Assembly: GCA_035696365.1 (NCBI GenBank)
Contig: DASRQS010000134.1
Span: 62,001 to 126,000, forward strand
DNA length: 64,000 nucleotides
DNA from: JALYLC01 sp035696365
GTDB taxonomy: Bacteria > Actinomycetota > Thermoleophilia > Gaiellales > JALYLC01
Direction: 5' to 3'
Numbering within the stretch: the stretch's first letter is position 1; each line of letters starts with the position of its first letter. A program made the translations under genes and the position numbers. Positions 52,466 through 60,134 of this stretch are shown here, piece by piece. The notes below the pieces were generated by a model. It worked only from the letters and a program-made list of their open reading frames with translations. It did not search any database and had not been told where the DNA came from.

Positions 52466-53608
52466 GTGCTGGGGGCGGGGGCCGGCCAGCTCGGCGCCTA
52501 CGCCGCGGCGCGCCGGCTGGGAGTGGAGACCGTCGCCTGCGACCGTGACCGCTGGGCCTTCTGCGTGCGGGAGGGGCTCGCCGACCGCTACGACAACGTC
52601 TCGGCCATGGACGTCGGCGGCCTGCTCGGCGTGGCGAAGCGCGAGCGCGCGGCCGGCCTGATCTCCCCCGGCACCGACGGCCCCGTGCGCGTCGCGGCCG
52701 AGGTGACGGCGGCGCTCCGCCTCCCGCATCCCATCGACCCCGCGGCCGCCGCGCGTGCGACCGACAAGCTCGAGCAGCGCCGCGCGTTCGCTCGCGAGGG
52801 CGTGCCGCAGCCCCGCTTCAGCGAGGACGGCACGGGCCTCCCACCCGGTGCGCGCGTGGTCGTCAAGCCCGTTGCCGCGCAGGGGCAGCGCGGGCTTGCG
52901 ATCGCCGAGCCGGGCGACGACGTACAGGCGCTCGCCACCTTGGCGGCGCAGGACTCGCGCGACGGCCGCGCGCTCTGCGAGGAGTTCGTCGAGGGCCCCG
53001 AGTTGACCGTCAACGCCTTCGTGGACGCCGGCCGCTTCGTGCCGCTCACGGTCACCGACCGTGAGTGCGCGCTGGCCTTCGGCGTCGCGACGGCTCACCT
53101 CTACCCGTCGCAGCACTCCACCGCCGATGTCGTTGCCGCGGCGGAGGCCGCCTGCCGGGCGCTCGGAATCGAGCACGGCCCCACCTACACGCAGGTGCTG
53201 ATCGCGCCCGACGGCCCGCGCGTGCTGGAGGTCGCAGCGCGGCTGGGCGGCGGCCACGACGCGGAGCTGTGCCAGGTGGCACTCGGCGTCGACCTCAGCG
53301 CAGCCGCGGTGCACGCCGCGCTGGGTCAGCCCTCGGGGCCGCTCGAGCCCGTGCGGGACCGCGCGGCCGTCGTGCGCTTCCTGATCGCCCCGCCGGGCCG
53401 CCTGCTGCGCGTGGAGGGCCTCGAGGCGGCCCGAGCGCTCCCGGGCGTGCAGCTGGCGTACGCCTACCGCGCTCCGGGCGCGGTGATCGAGCCGCTGCTG
53501 CGCGGGCCCGATCGCGCCGGCTTCGTGCTCGCCTCGGGCGCCACGCGACCCGAGGCGGAGGCGGCGGCGCGCGCCGCCGCGAGCGCGATCAGGTTCGTCG
53601 TCGAGTAA
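52466..53608 (+). CDS. ATP-grasp ligase with N-terminal Rossmann domain
   Basis: 380 residues from the GTG at 52466. The Rossmann strand, however, clearly begins earlier (RPLIVLGAGAGQLGAYAAA), and the only in-frame codon between the preceding TAG and that strand that could start it is an ATT at 52445. The ATP-grasp core shows ATDKLEQRRAFAREGVPQPR, ARVVVKPVAAQGQRGL, LCEEFVEGPELTVNAFV and the metal-binding VLEVAARLGGGHDAELCQ, as in BacD/PurK/L-amino-acid ligases. Probably joins a carboxylate to an amine on a sugar or amino acid. Confidence 0.85.
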   Translation: MLGAGAGQLGAYAAARRLGVETVACDRDRWAFCVREGLADRYDNVSAMDVGGLLGVAKRERAAGLISPGTDGPVRVAAEVTAALRLPHPIDPAAAARATDKLEQRRAFAREGVPQPRFSEDGTGLPPGARVVVKPVAAQGQRGLAIAEPGDDVQALATLAAQDSRDGRALCEEFVEGPELTVNAFVDAGRFVPLTVTDRECALAFGVATAHLYPSQHSTADVVAAAEAACRALGIEHGPTYTQVLIAPDGPRVLEVAARLGGGHDAELCQVALGVDLSAAAVHAALGQPSGPLEPVRDRAAVVRFLIAPPGRLLRVEGLEAARALPGVQLAYAYRAPGAVIEPLLRGPDRAGFVLASGATRPEAEAAARAAASAIRFVVE

Positions 53609-53674
53609 CGAACGGGCGCCGAAGTCGCAGGGGATCCGCCGGGCGCAGGTGCCAAGTGGTCGCTTTCGATCCAT

Positions 53675-53706
53675 TTGCCTCAAGGTTTAGAGTCATCTAA
53701 TATTAG
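53675..53706 (+). promoter_or_regulatory. MntR-type operator overlapping the mntR-mntH promoter
   Basis: TTGCCT (53675-53680), a 17-base spacer and TAATAT (53698-53703), seven bases from the ATG. Two palindromes overlap it: TTAGA-gtca-TCTAA (53687-53700) and CTAATATTAG (53697-53706), resembling DtxR/MntR boxes. Confidence 0.65.
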
Positions 53707-53710
53707 GTTC

Positions 53711-54370
53711 ATGCTGGTCATGACCGAGACAGTCCAGGATTACCTGAAGGCGATCTGGATGCTGGACCGCAGCGGCAACGTGACGACGAGCGCGCTCGCG
53801 GAGCGTCTCGGCGTGACGGCCGCGTCGGCGACCGCGATGATCAAGCGGCTCGCGAGCGTGGGCCTCGTCCGGCACGAGCCCTACCACGGCGTCGCGCTGA
53901 CCGAGGCGGGGACGCAGGCGGCGCTCGAGGTGATCCGCCATCACCGGCTGCTCGAGCTCTACCTCATGCAGGCGCTCGGGCTCTCGTGGGACGAGGTGCA
54001 CGCCGAGGCCGAGCGGCTCGAGCATCACCTCTCGGAGGCGCTCGAGGCGCGCATCGACGCCGCGCTCGGCCACCCGACCCGCGATCCGCACGGCGATCCG
54101 ATCCCCACTGCGGAGCTCGAGCTGGCCGAGGAGGACGACCGGCCGCTGAGCGAGCTCGCGCGCGGCGCCGAGGCCGTGATCCGGCGCGTGCCGGACGGCG
54201 ATCCCGGCCTGCTGCGCTATCTGGCCGAGCTCGGCTTCCTCCCGGACGAGCGCGTCATCATGCTGGCCCACGCCCCCTTCAACGGCCCGCTGACCGTCGA
54301 GGTGGCAGGTGAGCGCCATGCCATCTCCCGCGAGCTCGCGGAGCGCATCCGCATCGGTGGGAGCCCGTGA
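53711..54370 (+). CDS. mntR: DtxR-family manganese-responsive repressor (MntR type)
   Basis: 219 residues. A winged helix (about 3-62: VQDYLKAIWMLDRSGNVTTS, LGVTAASATAMIKRLASVG) precedes the metal-binding dimerisation domain with IRHHRLLELYL and EAERLEHHLSEALEARID, then an SH3/FeoA-like C-terminal domain. An Asp lies where Bacillus MntR has Asp8 (QDYL), not the Met of iron-specific DtxR/IdeR, which favours manganese. It starts at a leaderless ATG and overlaps mntH as GTGA. When metal is bound it should repress its own operon through the palindromes at 53687-53706. Confidence 0.88.
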   Translation: MLVMTETVQDYLKAIWMLDRSGNVTTSALAERLGVTAASATAMIKRLASVGLVRHEPYHGVALTEAGTQAALEVIRHHRLLELYLMQALGLSWDEVHAEAERLEHHLSEALEARIDAALGHPTRDPHGDPIPTAELELAEEDDRPLSELARGAEAVIRRVPDGDPGLLRYLAELGFLPDERVIMLAHAPFNGPLTVEVAGERHAISRELAERIRIGGSP

Positions 54371-55683
54371 ACCCACCACCTCCCGTGCGCACCGACCTGC
54401 CCGTCGTCGCACTGCCCGGCGAGGCGAAGGTGCTCGAGGCGGCCCAGCGCTCGCTGGCCGAGAACCGGCGCGGCCTGCGCGGGCTCTGGCCCTTCCTCGG
54501 GCCGGCCTTCATTGCGGCGATCGCCTACGTCGACCCGGGCAACTTCGCGACCAACATCGCTGCGGGCTCGCAGTTCGGCTATCTGCTGCTCTGGGTCATC
54601 CTGGTCTCGAACCTCATGGCGATGCTCATCCAGACGATGAGCGCCAAGCTCGGGATCGCCACCGGCCACAACCTCGCCGAGATCAGTCGCGACAAGTTCT
54701 CGAAGCGGTGGCGTATCTTCCTCTGGCTGCAGGCGGAAGCCGTGGCCATGGCCTGCGACCTGGCGGAGTTCGTGGGCGCCGCCCTCGGCTTTCATCTGCT
54801 CTTCGGCATGCCGCTGTTGCCGGCCGGGCTGCTGACGGGCGTGGTCACGTTCGCGATCCTGAGCGCGGAGTTGCGCGGCGTGCGGCATCTCGAGGCTGTC
54901 ATCACCGTGCTCGTCGGGGTGATCGTCGCCGCCTTCGTGTTCGAGATCCTCCACTCCCATCCCGACGGCGGCGCGGCGCTCAAGGGCCTCGTGACGCCAC
55001 GCTTCGCCGGTTCCAGCAGCGTGTTGCTGGCGGCCGGCATCCTGGGCGCGACCGTGATGCCGCACGTGATCTACCTGCACTCCTCTCTCACTCAACGGCG
55101 CGTGATCGGGGCCGACGAGGGCGAGCGCAAGCGCATCTTCCGCTTCGAGCAGATCGACGTCGTGATCGCAATGACGATCGCAGGGCTCGTGAACATGGCC
55201 ATGCTGATCATGGCCGCGGGCATCTTCCATTCCCGCGGGCTGACCGGCATCGGCGACATCGACGAGGCCTATCACGGGCTCGGGACGATCGTGGGCAGCC
55301 ATGCAGACATCGTCTTCGGCATCGCGCTGCTGGCCTCGGGGCTGTCGTCGTCGAGCGTCGGCACGCTGGCCGGGCAGGTCGTGATGCAGGGCTACATCAA
55401 CCGCCAGATCCCGCTCTACCTGCGCCGCATCATCACCATGGCGCCGGCGCTGATCGTGCTCGCCATTCCGGCCATCAATCCGTCGCGCGCGCTCGTGATC
55501 TCGCAGGTCGGGCTGTCGTTCGGGATTCCGTTCGCGCTCATCCCGCTCGTGATGTTCTGCCGCAACCGGGAGTTGATGGGCGATCTCGTCAACCGGCGGG
55601 GGACGAATATCGCGGCCTACCTCGTGGTCGCCGTGATCGTGTCGCTCAACGTCTTCCTGCTGTACGACACGATCCTCGCCTGA
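54367..55683 (+). CDS. mntH: Nramp-family manganese/divalent-metal importer
   Basis: 438 residues with 11 predicted helices. The metal-site motif in helix 1 is IAYVDPGNFATN, and helix 6 carries ATVMPHVIYLHS with Met-Pro-His, both diagnostic of Nramp transporters. It couples uptake of Mn(II) (or Fe(II)) to protons. Co-translation with the MntR-type regulator gives a self-contained manganese-uptake unit. Its stop faces a second DtxR-family gene seven bases away. Confidence 0.97.
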   Translation: MNPPPPVRTDLPVVALPGEAKVLEAAQRSLAENRRGLRGLWPFLGPAFIAAIAYVDPGNFATNIAAGSQFGYLLLWVILVSNLMAMLIQTMSAKLGIATGHNLAEISRDKFSKRWRIFLWLQAEAVAMACDLAEFVGAALGFHLLFGMPLLPAGLLTGVVTFAILSAELRGVRHLEAVITVLVGVIVAAFVFEILHSHPDGGAALKGLVTPRFAGSSSVLLAAGILGATVMPHVIYLHSSLTQRRVIGADEGERKRIFRFEQIDVVIAMTIAGLVNMAMLIMAAGIFHSRGLTGIGDIDEAYHGLGTIVGSHADIVFGIALLASGLSSSSVGTLAGQVVMQGYINRQIPLYLRRIITMAPALIVLAIPAINPSRALVISQVGLSFGIPFALIPLVMFCRNRELMGDLVNRRGTNIAAYLVVAVIVSLNVFLLYDTILA

Positions 55684-55690
55684 GAACGTG

Positions 55691-56410
55691 TCAGCGGCCC
55701 CAGGACGTGTGCAGCGCGACGGCCGCGCCCGGCACGTCCACCTCGGCGACGTCGCCGTCGCCGCTCTCCTCGATCGCGACCGTCACGGCTCGTGACTCGG
55801 GGATGCTGAGGATCGTGGCGCCCTTCGCGGGCGTCATCAGCTCGAGCGACTCGCCCGTCAGGCCGGTGACCTCGATCGAGTCGCCGGGCTCGATACCGGC
55901 GCGCTTGAAGGCGTGCAGCAGTTCCTCGGCCTCGTTCTCGTGGCGCAGCACGCGCACCGTCGAGCCCACCGGCACGGTCACGAGCGGCACCCCGGGCTCG
56001 CGCGGGGCGTCGCCGATCGGGTGCCCGTGCGGGCAGGTCGTGACGCCCACGAGCAGCGCGCGCATGCGCTCCTCGAGATTCGCGGAGATCCCGTGCTCGA
56101 AGGAATGGGCCTCCTCGTGCACCTCGTCCCACGGAATGCCGAACACCTGCACCAGGAACGCCTCGATCAGGCGGTGACGCGTGACGATGCGACTGGCCGA
56201 CTGCTCGCCGATCTCGGTGAAGATCAGGCGCTTGCGGTCGTCGCGCACGACGAAGCCGTCGTCCACCAGGCGCCGCACCATCTCGAGCGCGGTGGGCTGC
56301 GAGACGCCGACGGCGCGGGCCAGATTGGCCTGCGTCGGGTCGATGCCCGCCTCTTTCATCCAGAAGAGCTTTTCGAGGTATTCCTCGACGGTAGACGTCA
56401 GGCTCTCCAT
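55691..56410 (-). CDS. Second DtxR-family metal-dependent repressor
   Basis: 239 residues with the same three-domain plan as the regulator at 53711: a winged helix (TVEEYLEKLFWM, VGVSQPTALEMVRRLVDDG), a metal domain (TRHRLIEAFLVQVFG, EAHSFEHGISANLEERM) and a C-terminal FeoA-like domain. The metal-selectivity position that is Asp in MntR and Met in IdeR is Glu here, so the metal is not clear. A CPHGHP sequence lies before the FeoA domain. It converges on mntH and has its own leaderless promoter (TAGACT). It may sense iron, or a different level of manganese. Confidence 0.88.
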   Translation of the reverse strand: MESLTSTVEEYLEKLFWMKEAGIDPTQANLARAVGVSQPTALEMVRRLVDDGFVVRDDRKRLIFTEIGEQSASRIVTRHRLIEAFLVQVFGIPWDEVHEEAHSFEHGISANLEERMRALLVGVTTCPHGHPIGDAPREPGVPLVTVPVGSTVRVLRHENEAEELLHAFKRAGIEPGDSIEVTGLTGESLELMTPAKGATILSIPESRAVTVAIEESGDGDVAEVDVPGAAVALHTSWGR

Positions 56411-56417
56411 GCCGGGA

Positions 56418-56461
56418 AGTCTAGCCGTCTGGGGCCGGCGGTCCGGGCGCCGCGCTATCGT
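56418..56461. promoter_or_regulatory. Divergent leaderless -10 boxes (second DtxR gene and propeller gene)
   Basis: TAGACT on the minus strand (56418-56423, seven bases to the ATG at 56410) and TATCGT on the plus strand (56456-56461, seven bases to the GTG at 56469). Confidence 0.5.
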
Positions 56462-56468
56462 CGCGGCG

Positions 56469-57908
56469 GTGGCGGGACCTCTTGTGAACTCGGCGCGCCG
56501 GCGCGCTGCGGCCGCGCTCGCGGTCGGAGTCCTGCTCTTGACGCTACCGGCCGGCGCCGCCGCGGCCGAGCCGTCGGCGGGCGGTGCCGGCTGGACGACC
56601 TGGGGCAACAGCCCGCTCCGCCAGTCGCGCGCCTCGGCCTCGTCGCTCAGCACGCGCAATGCCAAGCGCTTGACGCTGGCGTGGTCGCAGGCGCTCGGCG
56701 GCACCGGGGCCGCGCAGCCGCTCTACCTCAGGAAGATCGCGGCCACCGGCAAGCGCCGCGACATCTATGTCGCGGCGAGCGAGTCGGGCCGCGTCTCCGC
56801 CTTCGACGCGCGCACGGGCAAGCTGCTCTGGATGCGCGAGCTCGGATCCATCAACACGGGCTGCCTGCAGATGCCGAAGGGCGTTTTCGGCGTCACCGGC
56901 ACGCCCGTCTACGACCCGGCCGGCGGCTACATCTACGTGGCCGCGACCGACAAGCTGTGGGCGCTCGACGTGCACAGTGGCGCTCCGCGCGCCGGCTGGC
57001 CCGTGGCGCTGCCCGTCGACCCCTTCCACGAGCACGTGTGGGGCGCCATCGCGCTCGGCAACGGGCACGTCTACTTCGGGCTGGCCTCGTATTGCGATCG
57101 CCGGCCCTACAGCGGGCGCGTGCTGTCGGTCTCCACGGCCTCGGGCGCGGTCGACCACTCCTGGACGGCCGTGACGACTCCGGACGGCGCGCCCGGCGGC
57201 GGCGGCATCTGGGGATGGGGAGGCGTCGCGATCACCTCGGACGGCCACGTCTGGGCCGCCAGCGCGAACGCCAACATCGCGAGCGGCACCGACGAGGCGA
57301 CCGACCACGCGGAGTCGATCGCCGAGCTCAGCTCGTCGCTCGCCCTCGTGACCTCGAGCCACGCGCCGGGCATGCCGCAGCACGGCGATTTCGGATTCGG
57401 CTCGACGCCCGTCGTGTTCAAGGCCGGGGACTGCGGCGCGCTCGTGGCCGCCGAGGGCAAGGACGGTGCGGTCTACCTGTGGCAGCGCACCAAGCTGGCG
57501 GCGGGCCCGGTGCAACGCCTCGTCCTGGCATTCCCGGCGACCCTCTACGGCTCGCCGGCCTGGGATCCCAAGACGCAACAGCTCTTCCTCACGACCACGC
57601 AGGGCTACTCCGGGCAGCCCGCCGGGCTCGATGCCCTCGCGGTCACCAAGAAGTGCCGTCTCCGTCGCGCCTGGACGAAGAGCCTCGGCGGACAGCTGAG
57701 CAGCGTGCCGACGATCGCCAACGGCACCGTGCTCGTCGTGACCGGTACCGGGCGTCTGCGTGTCTACTCCGCCGCCACGGGCAGACTGCTCACGCAGCGG
57801 AAGCTGGGCGGCGCGGCGTTCTCGGCGCCGATCGCGTTCGGCCGCGACGTCGCGGTGGTCACCTGGAGCCGCAAGCTCATCGTGTTCCGCCTGCCCGCCT
57901 CTCGCTGA
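56469..57908 (+). CDS. Secreted PQQ-like beta-propeller protein
   Basis: 479 residues. The signal peptide is RRRAAAALAVGVLLLTLPAGAAAA, cut after about residue 33. The mature part has repeated propeller blades ending in YVAASESGRVSAFDARTGKLLW and LWALDVHSGAPRAGW-type sequences. These are quinoprotein-dehydrogenase-like repeats, but the cysteine pair and metal residues of true PQQ dehydrogenases are not visible, so it is more likely a non-enzymatic scaffold like BamB. A calcium-site-like Asp-rich loop is also absent. Position between a metal regulator and the sugar aminotransferase gives no strong hint. Confidence 0.85.
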   Translation: MAGPLVNSARRRAAAALAVGVLLLTLPAGAAAAEPSAGGAGWTTWGNSPLRQSRASASSLSTRNAKRLTLAWSQALGGTGAAQPLYLRKIAATGKRRDIYVAASESGRVSAFDARTGKLLWMRELGSINTGCLQMPKGVFGVTGTPVYDPAGGYIYVAATDKLWALDVHSGAPRAGWPVALPVDPFHEHVWGAIALGNGHVYFGLASYCDRRPYSGRVLSVSTASGAVDHSWTAVTTPDGAPGGGGIWGWGGVAITSDGHVWAASANANIASGTDEATDHAESIAELSSSLALVTSSHAPGMPQHGDFGFGSTPVVFKAGDCGALVAAEGKDGAVYLWQRTKLAAGPVQRLVLAFPATLYGSPAWDPKTQQLFLTTTQGYSGQPAGLDALAVTKKCRLRRAWTKSLGGQLSSVPTIANGTVLVVTGTGRLRVYSAATGRLLTQRKLGGAAFSAPIAFGRDVAVVTWSRKLIVFRLPASR

Positions 57909-57920
57909 GCCCCCGCCGCC

Positions 57921-57926
57921 TATCCT
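57921..57926 (+). promoter_or_regulatory. Leaderless-type -10 box for DegT aminotransferase
   Basis: TATCCT, seven bases before the ATG at 57934. It supports that start over longer in-frame extensions. Confidence 0.55.
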
Positions 57927-57933
57927 GCGCGGA

Positions 57934-59151
57934 ATGGCCGTTCCGCTCGATCTCCCCGCCATCGCCGGCGGCCGGCCGTTGCGCGGCGAGCGCCGCCTCG
58001 ACTTCGCACCGCCCGCGCTCGGCGAGGAGGAGCGCGCCAACGTGCTGCACTCGCTCGAGACCGGCTGGCTGACGACCGGGCCGTTCGCGCGCCGGCTGGA
58101 GAGCGAGTTCGCGCTCTACGCCCAGGCCCCGGTCGCGCTCGCGGTCTCCTCCTGCACGGCCGCGATGTACCTCGCCCTGCGCGCGCTGGGTATCGGCGAG
58201 GGCGAGGACGACGAGGTCATCACGACGCCGCTGACCTGGCCGGCGACCGCCAACGTGATCGTGCGCGCGGGCGCCCGGCCGGTCTTCTGCGACGTCGACC
58301 CGGAGACGCTCTGCCTGGACCCCGCCGCCGTCGAGGCCGCGGTCACGCCGCGGACGCGCGCCGTCATGCCGGTGCACTACGCGGGGCACCCGTGCGATCT
58401 CGCGGCGATCGAGGAGATCTGCGCCCGTCACGACCTGCGGCTCGTGGAGGATGCGGCGCACGCCACCGAGACGCGGCTCGCCGACGGCCGCAAGATCGGC
58501 TCCGTCGGCGACATCACCTGCTTCAGCTTCTACGCCAACAAGAACCTCGCCGCGGGCGAGGGCGGAATGCTCACGCTGTTCGACGAGGGGCTGGCGGCGC
58601 GCATCACCTCGTTGCGCCTGCACGGGCTGACGCGCGACTCCTGGAGGCGCTACGAGAAGAAGGGGCCGGGCGGCTACGACGTGCTCGAGCCCGGCTACAA
58701 GCTCAATCTGAGCGACCTGCACGCCGGCGTCGCACTCGGGCAGTTGCACCGGCTCGAGCAGCACCACGCGCGCAGGGTCGCGCAGGTAGAGCGCTACGAC
58801 GAGGGCCTGGCCGACCTCCCGGGCATCACGCCGCTCGGACGCCGCCTGGAGCCCGCAGGCGTGCACGGCTGGCACATCTACGTGGTGCGCATCGCCTCCG
58901 AGGAGGCCGGTGCCGGGCGCGACTCCTACGCCGAGGCGCTCGGCGAGGAGGGCATCGGCACCGGGCTGCACTTCCTGCCCGTGCACGACCTCACCTACTT
59001 CCGCGCGGCGCATCCGACCGCTCCGTTGCCGGTCGCCGAGGCCGCAGGAGCCGAGGTGCTCTCGCTGCCGCTCTCGCCGGCCCACTCGCTCTCCGACGTC
59101 GACGACGTCGTCGCGGCCGTGCGCCGCCTGCACGCGCACTTCACGCGATGA
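57934..59151 (+). CDS. DegT/DnrJ/EryC1-family sugar aminotransferase
   Basis: 405 residues. The PLP lysine lies in FSFYANKNLAAGEGG (SFxxxKxLxxGEGG), the substrate region is GYKLNLSDLHAGVALGQL, and the cofactor Asp is in LVEDAAHATET. It transfers an amino group, usually from glutamate, to a 4-keto or 3-keto nucleotide sugar, giving an amino sugar. The 4,6-dehydratase at 51461 can supply such a keto sugar, and the deacetylase and ATP-grasp enzymes may act on the product. It overlaps the YbhN-like gene as ATGA. Confidence 0.93.
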   Translation: MAVPLDLPAIAGGRPLRGERRLDFAPPALGEEERANVLHSLETGWLTTGPFARRLESEFALYAQAPVALAVSSCTAAMYLALRALGIGEGEDDEVITTPLTWPATANVIVRAGARPVFCDVDPETLCLDPAAVEAAVTPRTRAVMPVHYAGHPCDLAAIEEICARHDLRLVEDAAHATETRLADGRKIGSVGDITCFSFYANKNLAAGEGGMLTLFDEGLAARITSLRLHGLTRDSWRRYEKKGPGGYDVLEPGYKLNLSDLHAGVALGQLHRLEQHHARRVAQVERYDEGLADLPGITPLGRRLEPAGVHGWHIYVVRIASEEAGAGRDSYAEALGEEGIGTGLHFLPVHDLTYFRAAHPTAPLPVAEAAGAEVLSLPLSPAHSLSDVDDVVAAVRRLHAHFTR

Positions 59152-60128
59152 CCCGTCCCGCACGGCTCGCGCTGCAGATCGGGCTCTCGGTCGTCCTGAT
59201 CGCGGCCGTGCTCTGGCAGGCCGACCTGCACAAGATCGGCAACGCCCTGCGCGACTCGAGCCCCGGCTGGTTCTGCGCGGCGATCGCCATCAACGTCGTC
59301 GCCACCTTCGTCATGGTGGTGCGCTGGCATCTCCTGCTGGTCGCGCGCGGCCGCCGCGAGCCGGGCCTCTGGTGGCTGTTCGAGACCTACGTCATCGCCC
59401 TGCTGCTCGGTCAGGTGCTGCCGACCGCGGTGGGCGGCGACGCGGTGCGCGCAATCGACCTCGCGCGGCGCACGGGCCAGCGCGCGGAGGCCGTGTCGTC
59501 CGTGGTCGTCGATCGCGTCGTCGGGCTCGCGGCCCTGGGGGCGCTGGCCGCGGCCGGGGCGCTCGCGGGCGGCTCAGGCATCGGCCGCGGCACCGCCATC
59601 GCGCTCGGTCTCGGCGTGGTGGCCGCCACGGGCCTGGCCGCCGTCGCGCTGTTCTCGCAGCGGCTGCAGCCGCTCCTGCGCCGCCTGGCGCCCCTGGCCC
59701 GTCGCCTGCGCATCGAGGGGCCGGTGCGCTCGCTCTACCGGGCGCTGCACGCCTATCGAGGCCACCCGGGCACGCTGGCGTGGGTCTTCGTCCTGGGCAT
59801 GCTGGCGCAGGGCCTGCGTGCCGTCTCGATCGGTTTCCTGGCGACGGGCATGGGATTGGATCTCAGCTACGCCACGCTGCTCGTGCTGTGCCCGGTGCTG
59901 TTCCTCGTCACGGTCGTCCCCGCCTCGCTCAACGGGATCGGGCTGCGCGAGGCCACGTTCGTGGTCGTGCTGGGCGGCGCGGGGGTGTCGCGTGAGGACG
60001 CGTTCGCGCTCGGCCTGGCCTATTTCGCGGTCACCGTGATCACCGGCGCGCTCGGCGGACTGGCGCTCCTGCGCCGCGCGGTGCTGCCCGACCGCGGCAG
60101 GACTGGCGGGTCGCGTCCAGTAACGTGA
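59148..60128 (+). CDS. YbhN/LPG-synthase-type integral membrane protein
   Basis: 326 residues with about 8 helices. The family signature is present: LGQVLPTAVGGDAVRAIDLARRTG in a cytoplasmic loop, SSVVVDRVVGL, and PASLNGIGLREATFVVVLGGAG towards the end. It is related to the flippase domain of lysylphosphatidylglycerol synthase and to AglD-like proteins, which probably move or handle polyprenyl-phosphate sugars. Within the glycan locus a role in flipping or transferring lipid-linked sugars is inferred. Confidence 0.9.
   Translation: MTRPARLALQIGLSVVLIAAVLWQADLHKIGNALRDSSPGWFCAAIAINVVATFVMVVRWHLLLVARGRREPGLWWLFETYVIALLLGQVLPTAVGGDAVRAIDLARRTGQRAEAVSSVVVDRVVGLAALGALAAAGALAGGSGIGRGTAIALGLGVVAATGLAAVALFSQRLQPLLRRLAPLARRLRIEGPVRSLYRALHAYRGHPGTLAWVFVLGMLAQGLRAVSIGFLATGMGLDLSYATLLVLCPVLFLVTVVPASLNGIGLREATFVVVLGGAGVSREDAFALGLAYFAVTVITGALGGLALLRRAVLPDRGRTGGSRPVT
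60121..60126 (+). promoter_or_regulatory. Possible -10 box for subtilase gene
   Basis: TAACGT overlaps the end of the upstream gene, eight bases before the ATG at 60135. Confidence 0.35.
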
Positions 60129-60134
60129 GTCTGC

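Noticed and set aside
51461..53608. Annotating the dehydratase and ATP-grasp enzyme as one fused protein
   Set aside because: A TAG separates them and no read-through signal is known; recorded as a finding instead.
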